From Nocardia macrotermitis (GTDB lineage Bacteria; Actinomycetota; Actinomycetes; Mycobacteriales; Mycobacteriaceae): DNA of 64,000 bases. Below are positions 45,999 through 54,689 of the stretch, piece after piece (position 1 is the stretch's first letter; every line of letters starts with the position of its first letter). The notes below the pieces were generated by a model, which worked only from the letters and a program-made list of their open reading frames with translations, searched no databases and was not told the DNA's origin. The stretch covers positions 1 to 64,000 of the forward strand of contig NZ_WEGK01000003.1 of the NCBI RefSeq assembly GCF_009604405.1, given 5' to 3'. The position numbers were made by a program, and so were the translations under genes.

Positions 45999-46676
45999 AT
46001 GGGTGCGAAATCACTGCCGGAGATCATCGATTCGGGCTGGGCCGAGGCATTGGAGCCGGTGGCCGATCGGATAACGGCCATGGGCGAATTCCTGCGCGCG
46101 GAGAACGATGCCGGGCGCGGCTATCTGCCCAAGGGCGAGAACGTGCTACGCGCGTTCCAGCGTCCGTTCGACAAGGTGCGGGTGCTGATCGTCGGCCAGG
46201 ATCCCTATCCGACGCCGGGACATGCGATGGGCCTGAGCTTTTCGGTCGCGCCCGAGGTCTCGCCGGTGCCGCGCAGTCTGGCGAACATCTTCTCCGAGTA
46301 CTCGCGCGATCTGGGTTTTCCGACGCCGTCCTGCGGTGATCTGTCGCCGTGGTCGGATCAGGGTGTGCTGATGCTGAACAGGGTGCTCACCGTCTCGCCC
46401 GGGCAGCCCGCCTCGCATCGCGGCAAGGGCTGGGAAGCGGTGACCGAGCAGGCGATTCGCGCCCTCGTCGCGCGGAATCAGCCGCTGGTGGCGATCCTGT
46501 GGGGCCGCGACGCGTCCACCTTGAAGCCGATGCTGGGGTCGGTGCCGTCCATCGAATCGGCCCATCCCTCACCGCTGTCGGCCTCCCGTGGATTCTTCGG
46601 ATCCCAGCCGTTCTCCCGCACCAACGAATTGCTGGGTACATTGGGTGCCGCCCCGGTCGACTGGCAGCTGCCGTGA
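45999..46676 (+). CDS. ung: Uracil-DNA glycosylase (family 1)
   Basis: A 225-aa base-excision enzyme removing uracil from DNA. The catalytic Asp is D68 in [11 protein letters not shown], and the HPSPLS loop carries H189. Length matches the mycobacterial enzyme when started at the ATG at 45999; a GTG at 45969 would add ten residues. It lies 39 bp after thiL on the same strand, as in Mycobacterium. Confidence 0.95.
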   Translation: MGAKSLPEIIDSGWAEALEPVADRITAMGEFLRAENDAGRGYLPKGENVLRAFQRPFDKVRVLIVGQDPYPTPGHAMGLSFSVAPEVSPVPRSLANIFSEYSRDLGFPTPSCGDLSPWSDQGVLMLNRVLTVSPGQPASHRGKGWEAVTEQAIRALVARNQPLVAILWGRDASTLKPMLGSVPSIESAHPSPLSASRGFFGSQPFSRTNELLGTLGAAPVDWQLP

Positions 46677-46711
46677 CCGGTGTTCGAACTCATCACAGTA
46701 GGAGCAGATGC

Positions 46712-46978
46712 ATGCAGATCAAGTCCGTGCGCGGTGCCATCGTGACCGTCGCCGCCGGAGCGGCCATCATGGGGGCGCCGGTTGCGGCACAGGCCAAGAC
46801 CATTCCGCTGGAACAGGTCCCGGCCGCACCCGCGAACACCGAGCAGGCCGCGCCGGTGCTGGCGCTGTACGACCCGCAGACAGGGTCGGCCTCGCTGTCG
46901 TCGAATGTCAACGCGTTCGGCCTGTGCGCCGTTCAGAGCATCAGTGCCAACGTCCAGTGCCTGGGCGGCGGTAAGTAG
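46712..46978 (+). CDS. Small secreted protein
   Basis: An 88-aa protein with a Sec-type signal peptide: a basic start (MQIKSVRG), a hydrophobic core AIVTVAAGAAIMGAPVAAQA, and a likely cleavage after AQA at ~27. The mature part is short, Ala/Pro/Ser-rich and has two cysteines near the end (LCAVQSISANVQC), a probable disulfide. AGGAG lies upstream. No named family is recognised. Confidence 0.75.
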   Translation: MQIKSVRGAIVTVAAGAAIMGAPVAAQAKTIPLEQVPAAPANTEQAAPVLALYDPQTGSASLSSNVNAFGLCAVQSISANVQCLGGGK

Positions 46979-47015
46979 TCCGGTGGTGGCGCAGCGCCCG
47001 GCGGTGTGACCTGTC

Positions 47016-47531
47016 CTACCGGGCAGGGGCCGCATCGGCCGGGCGCAGCATCCGGACCTCGATGCTGGGGGAGAAGCGTTCGGCCCGCCGGGCGCCGTCG
47101 AGTTCGAAACCGTATTTGCGATAGAAGGCCCGGGCTCGGGGATTCTCCTCGAAGACCCAGAGGGTCGTGTTCCGGTGGACGTCCAGGAGTTCGCGCATCA
47201 GTTCGTGTGCCAGACCGGTGCCGTACCAGGCGGATCGGACGTACATCGCGTTCAGTTCCCGGTCCTCGGGCGCCTCGTCGAGCGCGCGGATGCCCGCGAA
47301 GCCGACGACGATGTCGTCGACGAGGGCGACGAGAATCACGGCCGGTTTTTGCACCGCGGCCTGGATGCGTTCCCACTGCTCGGCGCGGCGCTCGATGTCG
47401 AAGGCGTCCAGGACGTGGTCGGGGATCAGTCCGCGATATGCCTCACGCCAGCAGCCGATATGACATTCGGCGAGGCTGTGGCAGTGTTCGGCGCGCAGTT
47501 CGGTGATCTGCCAGGGGCGGTCGGTGGTCAT
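47016..47531 (-). CDS. GNAT-family N-acetyltransferase
   Basis: A 171-aa acetyl-CoA-dependent transferase. The typical N-terminus CHIGCWREAYRGLIPDHVLD at ~23-42 is followed by the core strand VVGFAGI, the acetyl-CoA loop region WYGTGLAHELMRELL and the C-terminal ENPRARAFYRKYGFELDG. I chose the ATG at 47531 over 47558. The substrate is unknown. The gene converges with the small secreted protein. Confidence 0.9.
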   Translation of the reverse strand: MTTDRPWQITELRAEHCHSLAECHIGCWREAYRGLIPDHVLDAFDIERRAEQWERIQAAVQKPAVILVALVDDIVVGFAGIRALDEAPEDRELNAMYVRSAWYGTGLAHELMRELLDVHRNTTLWVFEENPRARAFYRKYGFELDGARRAERFSPSIEVRMLRPADAAPAR

Positions 47532-47552
47532 GTCGGCACCTCGGGTAAACGA

Positions 47553-47591
47553 CGACACCCCGGACCACCCTCATCGGGTGCCGGGGCGTCG
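47553..47591 (-). terminator. rpmB terminator
   Basis: Arms CGACACCCCGG (47553-47563) and CCGGGGCGTCG (47581-47591), 11 bp with one mismatch, lie just downstream of the leftward rpmB gene and before the GNAT start. Confidence 0.65.
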
Positions 47592-47609
47592 ACGAACGGT
47601 TCGTGCAGC

Positions 47610-47801
47610 TCAGCCGCGAACGACCTTGCCCGCCTTCAGGCAGGAGGTGCAGACGTTCATGCGGCGGGTGTTGCCGGGCGCAACCTGCGCGCGAACGGTC
47701 TGGATGTTCGGGTTCCAGCGACGGTTGGTGCGCCGGTGCGAGTGCGAAACCGACTTACCGAAGCCGGGGCCCTTGGCGCAGACGTCGCAGACGGCAGCCA
47801 T
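47610..47801 (-). CDS. rpmB: 50S ribosomal protein L28 (zinc-binding form)
   Basis: A 63-aa L28. It carries the zinc-ribbon cysteine pairs CDVC at ~5-8 and CTSC near 51-54 (the C+ form), and the conserved [15 protein letters not shown] block. AAGGAG lies upstream of the ATG. Mycobacteriales usually also carry a zinc-free paralogue controlled by Zur; this is the constitutive type by its cysteines. It diverges from the DAK-phosphatase gene. Confidence 0.95.
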   Translation of the reverse strand: MAAVCDVCAKGPGFGKSVSHSHRRTNRRWNPNIQTVRAQVAPGNTRRMNVCTSCLKAGKVVRG

Positions 47802-48131
47802 AGTCGCGAGCTCCTTCATGTCATGTGCGGACCGCTGCCACGAAAGACAGCCGATCCGGAAACGTATCGTCCAATGCCTGCCGACGGAACCGTCGGCGAC
47901 GCGGCCGACCGACGGCCGCGCGAGGCAACCGTGCAAGAGTAGCCGCCGACGCCGATCGATGTCCAATCGCCTCCGACCTGCGGTCGGTGCGTCGGCTGTC
48001 CAGGTGAACCGCCGGGTGGTAGGACGGCCGGGAGATTACTGCCGTGGGGATGTGTTGTCGGTGGGGGCGATTACCCTGGCGGGGGGATCTGGGTGGTCGC
48101 CGAGGTCGTGGTCGCAGCTGGGAGCGAAGGG

Positions 48132-50363
48132 ATGGTGACGGTGCCCGGGGTCCGGGAGATGCTCGATGGGTCCGCGATGGTCGAGTGGGGACAGCTCTGT
48201 CTGACCGACCTGGAGCGCCACCGCGACGAGATCAACGCACTGAACGTCTTCCCGGTGGCCGACGCCGACACCGGCACCAATCTCCTGGCCACCATGCGCG
48301 CCGCCGTCACCGCCGCCGAGGATGCGCTGGATTCCGCCGCGCGGTCACGACGTGATGCCGATGCGGACGTCCGCGGTGAGGTTGCGGTCGGTGGCGAGAT
48401 GCGTCACGACGATGCGGCACGAGGGTGCGGAGACGATGCCGCGATCGGAGATGATGCGCGGCAGGACGATTCGAGTGGGATCGCGAAGGGGAGTGTGGGA
48501 CGTCGCGACGAACGGAGCGGCGATACGAGCAGACGCGCCGTGGGTGGTGATCGGTTCGGCGATGATGCGGATCACGTCGGGGTGTCCGGCGACGACATCG
48601 GCCATGGCGATGTGAGCAGTGGTGGTGCGCGGGTCGGGGATGTGAGTCCGCACGCTGAGCGGGACGTTGATGCGGACCGGGGCGGTCCGGCGGATGCGGG
48701 CACGGTGCTTGCCGCGATGGCGCGGGCCGGGACGGCGGGGGCGCGGGGGAATTCGGGGATTATCCTGTCGCAGGTTTTGCGCGGGTTGGCGGAGGCGGTG
48801 CGGGGTGGGGCGTTGACCGCCGAGAAGCTGCGGGGGGCATTGCGGCGGGCGGCGGTGTTGGTGCGGGCGGCGTTGAGCAGGCCGGTGGAGGGGACCATGC
48901 TCAGTGTGTTGGAGGCGGCGGCGGATCGGGCGGCGGAATGTCCGGAGACCGGGTTGGGGGAGGTGGCTCGGGCGGCGGCCGATGGGGCGTGTAAAGCGTT
49001 GGGGGACACACCTTCACAGTTGGGGGTGTTGCGGGCGGCGGGGGTTGTCGATGCCGGGGCGCGGGGGCTGCTGGTGGTGTTGGATGCGTTGGTTGTGGTG
49101 AGTACCGGGCAGGTTCCGGTGCGGCAGGTGTATCGGTCGAGTGGGGACTCCGGATCGTCTGCGTGGCGGGTGGGATGGTCCGGTGAGACCGTTGAATCAG
49201 CTGTACGGCAAGGGGATCGGTTGCACGATGGGCCCGAGTCCGCGGCGCGGTGGGGTCGCGACGCTGGCCCCGAGTCGGTTGGACGGCACGGGGAGTGGCT
49301 GGATAATGCTTCTGAATCGCTGGTGCGGCAAGAGTATCCGTCGATAGCTTCGGATAATTTCGCTGAATCCTCAGGGCGGCAGGAGCATTGGGCGGGGGAT
49401 TCGGCTGGGGAGTCTGGAATCGTTGTGCGGCATGAGCATTCGGTGGTCGGTGATCCGGAGGTGCCGCAGTACGAGGTGATGTACGTGCTGACCGGGGCGA
49501 CCGGGGCGCGTATCGACGAATTGCGGGAACAGCTTGCGCGGCTGGGGGATTCGGTGGTCGTGGTGGGGGATGGTGCGGACGGTTGGTCGGCGCATGTGCA
49601 CTGTGCGGATGCGGGGGCGGCGGTGGAGGCGGGGTTGGCCGCGGGCACGTTGAGCCGGATTCGTATCGAGGGGTTGACGGTTGATCCGCTTGTGGCACAA
49701 GGTGCTCCGGATCGGGGGATCCTGGCTGTGGCGGCGGGCGCGGGGGCGGCACGGCTGTTCGAGGATTCGGGGGCGAGTGTGTTGGACGGTGAGGTCACCG
49801 CCGACGCGCTGTTGGCCGCGATCCGGCGTATGCCGCAACGCGAGGTGCTGGTGCTGCCCAACGGCGCACTCGCCGCGCACGAATTGGTCGCGGTCGGTAT
49901 GGCCGCCCGCAACGGGGTCGTGCCGCGTGATGTGCTGATGTTGCCGAGCGGATCGATGGTGCAGGGGCTGGCGGCGCTGGCCGTGCACGATGGCGGCCGG
50001 ATCGCCGTGGACGACGCGTTCGCCATGTCCGAGGCGGCCGCGGGCACCCGCTGGGGCGCGCTGCGGATCGCCCCCGAACGGGCGCTGACCATCGTGGGCA
50101 CCTGTGATCGCGGTGACGGGCTCGGCCTGGTCGGCAACGATGTCGTGGTCATCGATCCCGATCCGCGCGTCGCGGCCCGCACCCTGTTGGACCGGATGCT
50201 CGGTCTCGGCGGCGAGTTGGTCACCCTGCTGCTGGGCGCTGCCGCACCCGACGACCTGGGCGGGGAGTTGGCCGACCACATCACAGCGACATTTCCCGGG
50301 GTCGAGGTGGTCGCCTACGCGGGCGGCCAGCCCGTCGACCTGGTGCAGATCGGGGTGGAGTAA
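48132..50363 (+). CDS. DAK-phosphatase domain protein (FakA-like, Rv2974c-type) with two inserts
   Basis: A 743-aa protein. The N-terminal DAK2/DhaL domain is recognisable in VEWGQLCLTDLERHRDEINALNVFPVADADTGTN and, after an insert, AMARAGTAGARGNSGIILSQVLRG. The C-terminal DegV-like/DAK-phosphatase part includes EVMYVLTGATGARIDELREQL and LPNGALAAHELVAVGMA. In Firmicutes FakA phosphorylates fatty acids with FakB; the actinobacterial role is not established. Two low-complexity inserts split the protein: an Asp/Gly/Arg-rich one (~residues 75-190) and one around 340-445 made of degenerate ES-xx-R units. Orthologues I know are ~470-560 aa. The start at 48132 follows GAAGGG. It is 2 bp from recG. 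Confidence 0.85.
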   Translation: MVTVPGVREMLDGSAMVEWGQLCLTDLERHRDEINALNVFPVADADTGTNLLATMRAAVTAAEDALDSAARSRRDADADVRGEVAVGGEMRHDDAARGCGDDAAIGDDARQDDSSGIAKGSVGRRDERSGDTSRRAVGGDRFGDDADHVGVSGDDIGHGDVSSGGARVGDVSPHAERDVDADRGGPADAGTVLAAMARAGTAGARGNSGIILSQVLRGLAEAVRGGALTAEKLRGALRRAAVLVRAALSRPVEGTMLSVLEAAADRAAECPETGLGEVARAAADGACKALGDTPSQLGVLRAAGVVDAGARGLLVVLDALVVVSTGQVPVRQVYRSSGDSGSSAWRVGWSGETVESAVRQGDRLHDGPESAARWGRDAGPESVGRHGEWLDNASESLVRQEYPSIASDNFAESSGRQEHWAGDSAGESGIVVRHEHSVVGDPEVPQYEVMYVLTGATGARIDELREQLARLGDSVVVVGDGADGWSAHVHCADAGAAVEAGLAAGTLSRIRIEGLTVDPLVAQGAPDRGILAVAAGAGAARLFEDSGASVLDGEVTADALLAAIRRMPQREVLVLPNGALAAHELVAVGMAARNGVVPRDVLMLPSGSMVQGLAALAVHDGGRIAVDDAFAMSEAAAGTRWGALRIAPERALTIVGTCDRGDGLGLVGNDVVVIDPDPRVAARTLLDRMLGLGGELVTLLLGAAAPDDLGGELADHITATFPGVEVVAYAGGQPVDLVQIGVE

Positions 50364-50365
50364 CC

Positions 50366-52633
50366 ATGGCGACATTGCGGGACCGGCTCGATCACGTGCT
50401 CGGGGTGAAAGCGGCCGACTCCCTGGCCGACGCCTTCGACATGCAGACGGTCGAGGATCTGCTGCGGCACTACCCGCTGCGCTACGCCACCCAGGGGCAG
50501 CCGCTGAGCGAGGAGGCTCCGGAGGAGGGCGCGCACCTCACGCTCGTCGGCGTGGTGACGAAAACCGATCTGCGTCCGATGAAGAATCGCCGCGGCCGAC
50601 TGCTGAAGGTCGAACTCGACGCCGGATCCGCGAAGCCGGTGGAGATCACCTTCTTCAACGGCGACAAGGTGAGCTATCTGGTGAAACAGGGTGTGCGAGC
50701 GATGATGTCGGGCACCGTGCACTACTGGCGGCCCGATCGCTGGAATCTGTCGCATCCCTCGTATCTGATCCTGCCCGAGGCCGGGGAGTCGGTGGAGAAC
50801 CTGACCGCGGTGCGCGGCAGCGGCGATCTGCGCGGTCTGGCGCAGAGCGCGAAAGGCGCGGAGGGCGTTGACGTCTCGTTCTTCGAGCGGGAGTACATCC
50901 CGGTCTATCCGGCCACCGCGAAGGTGCAGAGCTGGGATGTGCTGGCCTGTGTGCGGCAGGTGCTCGATCAGCTCGATCCGATCGATGATCCACTGCCGCA
51001 GGACCTTCGGGCCGAACGCGAACTGCTCGCGGTCTCGGACGCGCTGCGCCTGATCCACCTGCCCGAACGCAAGTCCGATATCGAACAGGCCAGGGAGCGT
51101 TTGCGTTTCGACGAGGCGCTGGCGTTGCAACTGGTGCTGGCCGAACGTCGCCACGATGCCGCGGGCCGGGTCGCCAAATCCTGTCCGCCCCGAACCGGCG
51201 GTATCGCAACGGAATTCGACAAGCGGCTGCCGTTCGAGCTCACCGCGGGCCAGAAACAGGTGATCGCGGAGATCTCCGACGACCTGTCGGCCCCGCATCC
51301 GATGCACCGGCTGCTCCAGGGCGAGGTCGGTTCGGGGAAGACCATCGTCGCGCTGCACGCGATGTTGCAGGTGGTCGACGCCGGGCAGCAGTGCGCGCTG
51401 CTCGCACCCACCGAAGTCCTTGCCGCCCAGCACTATCGGTCGTTGCGCGGCATGCTCGGCGAACTCGGTACGGCCGGTGAGCTGGGCGCGGCCGACAATG
51501 CCACCAAGGTCGTGCTGATGACCGGATCGATGTCCACGAGCACGAAGAAGGCCGCACTGCTGGACGCGGTGACCGGCGAGGCCGGCATCGTGATCGGCAC
51601 ACACGCGCTGATCCAGGACAACGTCGAATTCCTCGACCTGGGCATGGTGATCGTCGACGAACAGCACCGCTTCGGCGTGGAGCAGCGGGATGCGTTGCGT
51701 GCCAAGGCGAAAGATGGTGTCAGCCCGCACCTGCTGGTGATGACCGCGACCCCGATCCCGCGCACCATCGCCATGACCACCCTCGGCGATCTGGAGACCT
51801 CGACCCTCACCGAACTGCCGCGCGGACGTTCGCCCATCACCACCCGCGTGGTGCCCGCCCGCATGCATCCGAAATGGGTGGACCGGGCCTGGGAGCGGAT
51901 CCGCGAGGAGGTCGGCCAAGGGCGTCAGGCGTACGTGGTGTGCTCGCGTATCGGCGAGGAGGAGGACAAGCCGAAAGCCAAGGGGCGCAAGGCGAAACCC
52001 GAGGAGGAGAAGGAGGGGCCGACCACGCATGCCGCCCGCGACGTCTTCGAGACGCTCTCGGCCGGTGCCCTCGCCGGACTCCGGGTCGGACTGCTGCACG
52101 GACGGCTGCCCAGCGACGAGAAGGACGCGGTCATGCGCGCCTTCAACGACGGCGACACCGATGTGCTGATCTGCACCACCGTCGTCGAGGTCGGCGTCGA
52201 CGTCCCCAATGCGACCGTCATGGTGATCGTGGACGCCGACCGCTTCGGCGTGAGCCAGCTGCATCAGCTGCGCGGCCGCGTCGGTCGAGGCAAACACCCC
52301 GGCCTCTGCCTGCTCATCACCGAAACCTCCCCCATGGGCACCGCCATGGCCCGCCTGGAGGCGGTCGCGGGCACCCTGGACGGATTCGAACTCTCGGTCC
52401 TGGACCTCAAACAACGCCGCGAGGGCGACGTCCTCGGCTCGGCCCAGTCCGGCACCGCCCGCTCCCTCCGCCTGCTGTCCCTCCTCGACGACCTCGAGGT
52501 GATCACCGCCGCCCAGGACCTCGCCCGCGAGATCGTCGAATCCGACCCCGGCCTGACCCGCCACCCCGGCCTGGCCACGATGATGCGCGCGGCAGTAGAC
52601 GGCGAACGTCTGGAATACCTGGCCAAGTCCTAG
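50366..52633 (+). CDS. recG: ATP-dependent DNA helicase RecG
   Basis: A 755-aa fork-reversal helicase. The N-terminal wedge/OB domain is at ~1-240. The helicase core has Walker A GEVGSGKT near 318, DEQH near 430, TATPIPRT near 458 and motif VI HQLRGRVGRGKHPG near 632. A Lys/Glu-rich insert (KPKAKGRKAKPEEEKEG) lies at ~533-549. It overlaps no neighbour and follows the DAK gene by 2 bp. The last ~120 bp of the gene are copied twice more downstream in a 303-bp tandem repeat. Confidence 0.96.
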   Translation: MATLRDRLDHVLGVKAADSLADAFDMQTVEDLLRHYPLRYATQGQPLSEEAPEEGAHLTLVGVVTKTDLRPMKNRRGRLLKVELDAGSAKPVEITFFNGDKVSYLVKQGVRAMMSGTVHYWRPDRWNLSHPSYLILPEAGESVENLTAVRGSGDLRGLAQSAKGAEGVDVSFFEREYIPVYPATAKVQSWDVLACVRQVLDQLDPIDDPLPQDLRAERELLAVSDALRLIHLPERKSDIEQARERLRFDEALALQLVLAERRHDAAGRVAKSCPPRTGGIATEFDKRLPFELTAGQKQVIAEISDDLSAPHPMHRLLQGEVGSGKTIVALHAMLQVVDAGQQCALLAPTEVLAAQHYRSLRGMLGELGTAGELGAADNATKVVLMTGSMSTSTKKAALLDAVTGEAGIVIGTHALIQDNVEFLDLGMVIVDEQHRFGVEQRDALRAKAKDGVSPHLLVMTATPIPRTIAMTTLGDLETSTLTELPRGRSPITTRVVPARMHPKWVDRAWERIREEVGQGRQAYVVCSRIGEEEDKPKAKGRKAKPEEEKEGPTTHAARDVFETLSAGALAGLRVGLLHGRLPSDEKDAVMRAFNDGDTDVLICTTVVEVGVDVPNATVMVIVDADRFGVSQLHQLRGRVGRGKHPGLCLLITETSPMGTAMARLEAVAGTLDGFELSVLDLKQRREGDVLGSAQSGTARSLRLLSLLDDLEVITAAQDLAREIVESDPGLTRHPGLATMMRAAVDGERLEYLAKS

Positions 52634-53400
52634 CCGCCTGCGGAAGTCGACTCGGCCTCTACGTGATGCGGGTGCGCCGGACGAACCTCGCTCGGATTGG
52701 TGGTATGTCGGCTGCCCAGACGCGGCCCCTCGGCGTCACGTGGACGGGAGGCCACTGATGGTCGTGGGTTGGACGGTGTGTGGATGCCGGGCCGACGCCG
52801 GGTATGCGGGCGGATGTGGTCTCGCTCGTGAGATCGTCGAATCGGACTCCGGCCTGGATCATCTTCCCGGCCCTGGCCACGATGATGCGCGCGGCAGTAG
52901 ACGGCGAACGTCTGGAATACCTGGCCAAGTCCTGACCGCTGCCCTGGCAGTCTGCTCGGCCGGTCCGTGATGCGGGTGCGCGGACGAACTCCGCCCGGAT
53001 TGGTGGCATGTCGGCTGCCCAGACGCGGCCCTCGGCATCACGTGGACGGGAGGCCACCTGATGGTCGTGGGTTGGACGGTGTGTGGATGCCGGGCCGACG
53101 CCGGGTATGCGGGCGGATGTGGTCTCGCTCGTGAGATCGTCGAATCGGACCCGGGCCTGGATCATCCTCCCGGCCCTCGCCACAATGATGCGCGCGGCAG
53201 TAGACGGCGAACGTCTCGAGTACCTGGCCAAGTCCCAGCCGCCTGCGGCAGTCGACTCGGCCGGTCCGCTACGTGGGCGGGCCTGCGGAAACTGCGCGCG
53301 GATTGATGGCATGTCGGTCGCCTGGATATGGCTCCTCGGCATCGTGTGGAGGTGGGGACGTGGTCCAGGTGTGGGTGGAGTCCGGTGTCACTGCGGGTGA
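52516..53400 (+). repeat. Threefold ~303-bp tandem repeat starting in the recG 3' end
   Basis: Three head-to-tail copies. The marker segment ATGATGCGCGCGGCAGTAGA occurs at 52580, 52882 and 53185 (offsets 302 and 303), and the marker ATGGTCGTGGGTTGGACGG at 52758 and 53061. Copy 1 contains the functional recG C-terminus and stop. Copies 2 and 3 contain a recG tail without the rest of the gene and have drifted by scattered substitutions and small indels; copy 3 is the most diverged and lacks the right part. No full-length gene lies in 52634-53614. Confidence 0.92.
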
Positions 53401-53614
53401 TGTGGTGGTGGATATGGCCTTGGACGGGTCCGATCGATGGGAGCGTTGAGGACACTGTCGGTGGGGATCAGGTACTGGCCGCGTGAACGTTGGGCGGCTA
53501 CCACTCGGGTACCGGGCTGGCGTTGCGCCGGAGTCGGATCGGGTGCTGTTGCGCTCCGGGTGGGTGCAGGACAAGGCGTCGGTGGATGCGGGCGCTGGAT
53601 GAAAGGCGGGTTCG

Positions 53615-54529
53615 GTGGTCGCGATCGATTTCGAGCGGGTGCGCAGAGGGGCGGTGCCGCGGGTGTTCTCGCGGGTGCCGGTGTGGCAGGGGCTCGGTGG
53701 GGTGCCGCCGACGTTGCTGGTGTTGGCGGGGATCGTCAGTGTGCAGATCGGTGCGGCGCTGGCGACGGAGTTGTTCGCGGCGACCGGGCCTGCCGGTGCG
53801 GTGAGTCTGCGATTGTTCTTCGCCGGGGTTGTCCTGCTGGTGTTCTGGCGGTCGTCGCTGCGGATCGAACGCCGGGCGCTGCCGGTCGTGCTCGGGTACG
53901 GCGCGGTGCTGGCGTTGATGAATCTGTCCTTCTACGAGGCGATCGATCGGATTCCGCTGGGGATGGCCGTCACGCTGGAGTTCCTGGGCCCGCTGGTGGT
54001 GGCGCTGGCCGGATCGCGCCGCTGGATCGATCCGGTGTGGGCGGTACTGGCCGGGGCGGGGGTGGTGTTGCTGATGCGCGCGGGCGGCAAGGTGCCGTGG
54101 GTGGGCGTGCTGCTCGCGCTGGGCGCGGCGACCTGCTGGGCCGGATACATCCTGCTCGGCGCGAAACTTGGTGAGAAGACCAGTGGCGGTGGGGGATTGG
54201 CGTTGGCGATGGCGTTCGGCGGGATACTGATGGCGCCGGTCGGCATCGCGGGCGCGGGCAAGGCGCTGCTGCATCCGTCGGTGCTGGCGGCCGGTTTCGG
54301 TGTCGCGATGCTGTCCTCGGTACTGCCGTATTCGGTGGAACTCGAAGCGCTGCGCCGGATTCCACCGCGCGTGTTCGGTGTGCTGATGAGTTTGGAACCC
54401 GCCGTGGCCGCCGTCGCCGGACTGCTCGTCCTCGGCCAGCAGATGGATCTGCCGCAGTGGACCGGTATCGCGTGCGTCGTCGCGGCCTCGGCGGGCGCGA
54501 CCAGGACCGGGCGGGGAGATCACGTCTGA
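53615..54529 (+). CDS. EamA/RhtA-type exporter
   Basis: A 304-aa drug/metabolite transporter with ten hydrophobic segments in two EamA repeats, about 34-160 and 165-300. Conserved features include ELFAATGPAGAVSLRLFFAG, LEFLGPLVVAL and, in the second repeat, LMSLEPAVAAVAGLLVLGQ. Resembles RhtA (threonine/homoserine efflux). The substrate is not determined. The GTG start at 53615 follows GAAAGG. It sits immediately downstream of the tandem repeats. Confidence 0.88.
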   Translation: MVAIDFERVRRGAVPRVFSRVPVWQGLGGVPPTLLVLAGIVSVQIGAALATELFAATGPAGAVSLRLFFAGVVLLVFWRSSLRIERRALPVVLGYGAVLALMNLSFYEAIDRIPLGMAVTLEFLGPLVVALAGSRRWIDPVWAVLAGAGVVLLMRAGGKVPWVGVLLALGAATCWAGYILLGAKLGEKTSGGGGLALAMAFGGILMAPVGIAGAGKALLHPSVLAAGFGVAMLSSVLPYSVELEALRRIPPRVFGVLMSLEPAVAAVAGLLVLGQQMDLPQWTGIACVVAASAGATRTGRGDHV

Positions 54530-54689
54530 GCGAAGGCGCTGGCCGTCGCAACAGCGCAGGTCAGGGTCTCGAATACCAGTAATACGGGGTCGTGATCGGT
54601 CGACGTCGCCGGGCGTGTGATCGCTGTATTCGGGCGTGCGTGGCCGGCGCGTTGTAGCCGTGAAACCGGTTCGGCGACGGAGAGCAGGG

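Noticed and set aside
52740..53400. Short open frames in the recG tail repeats
   Set aside because: They are frame-shifted copies of the recG tail and spacer DNA with no independent start signals.
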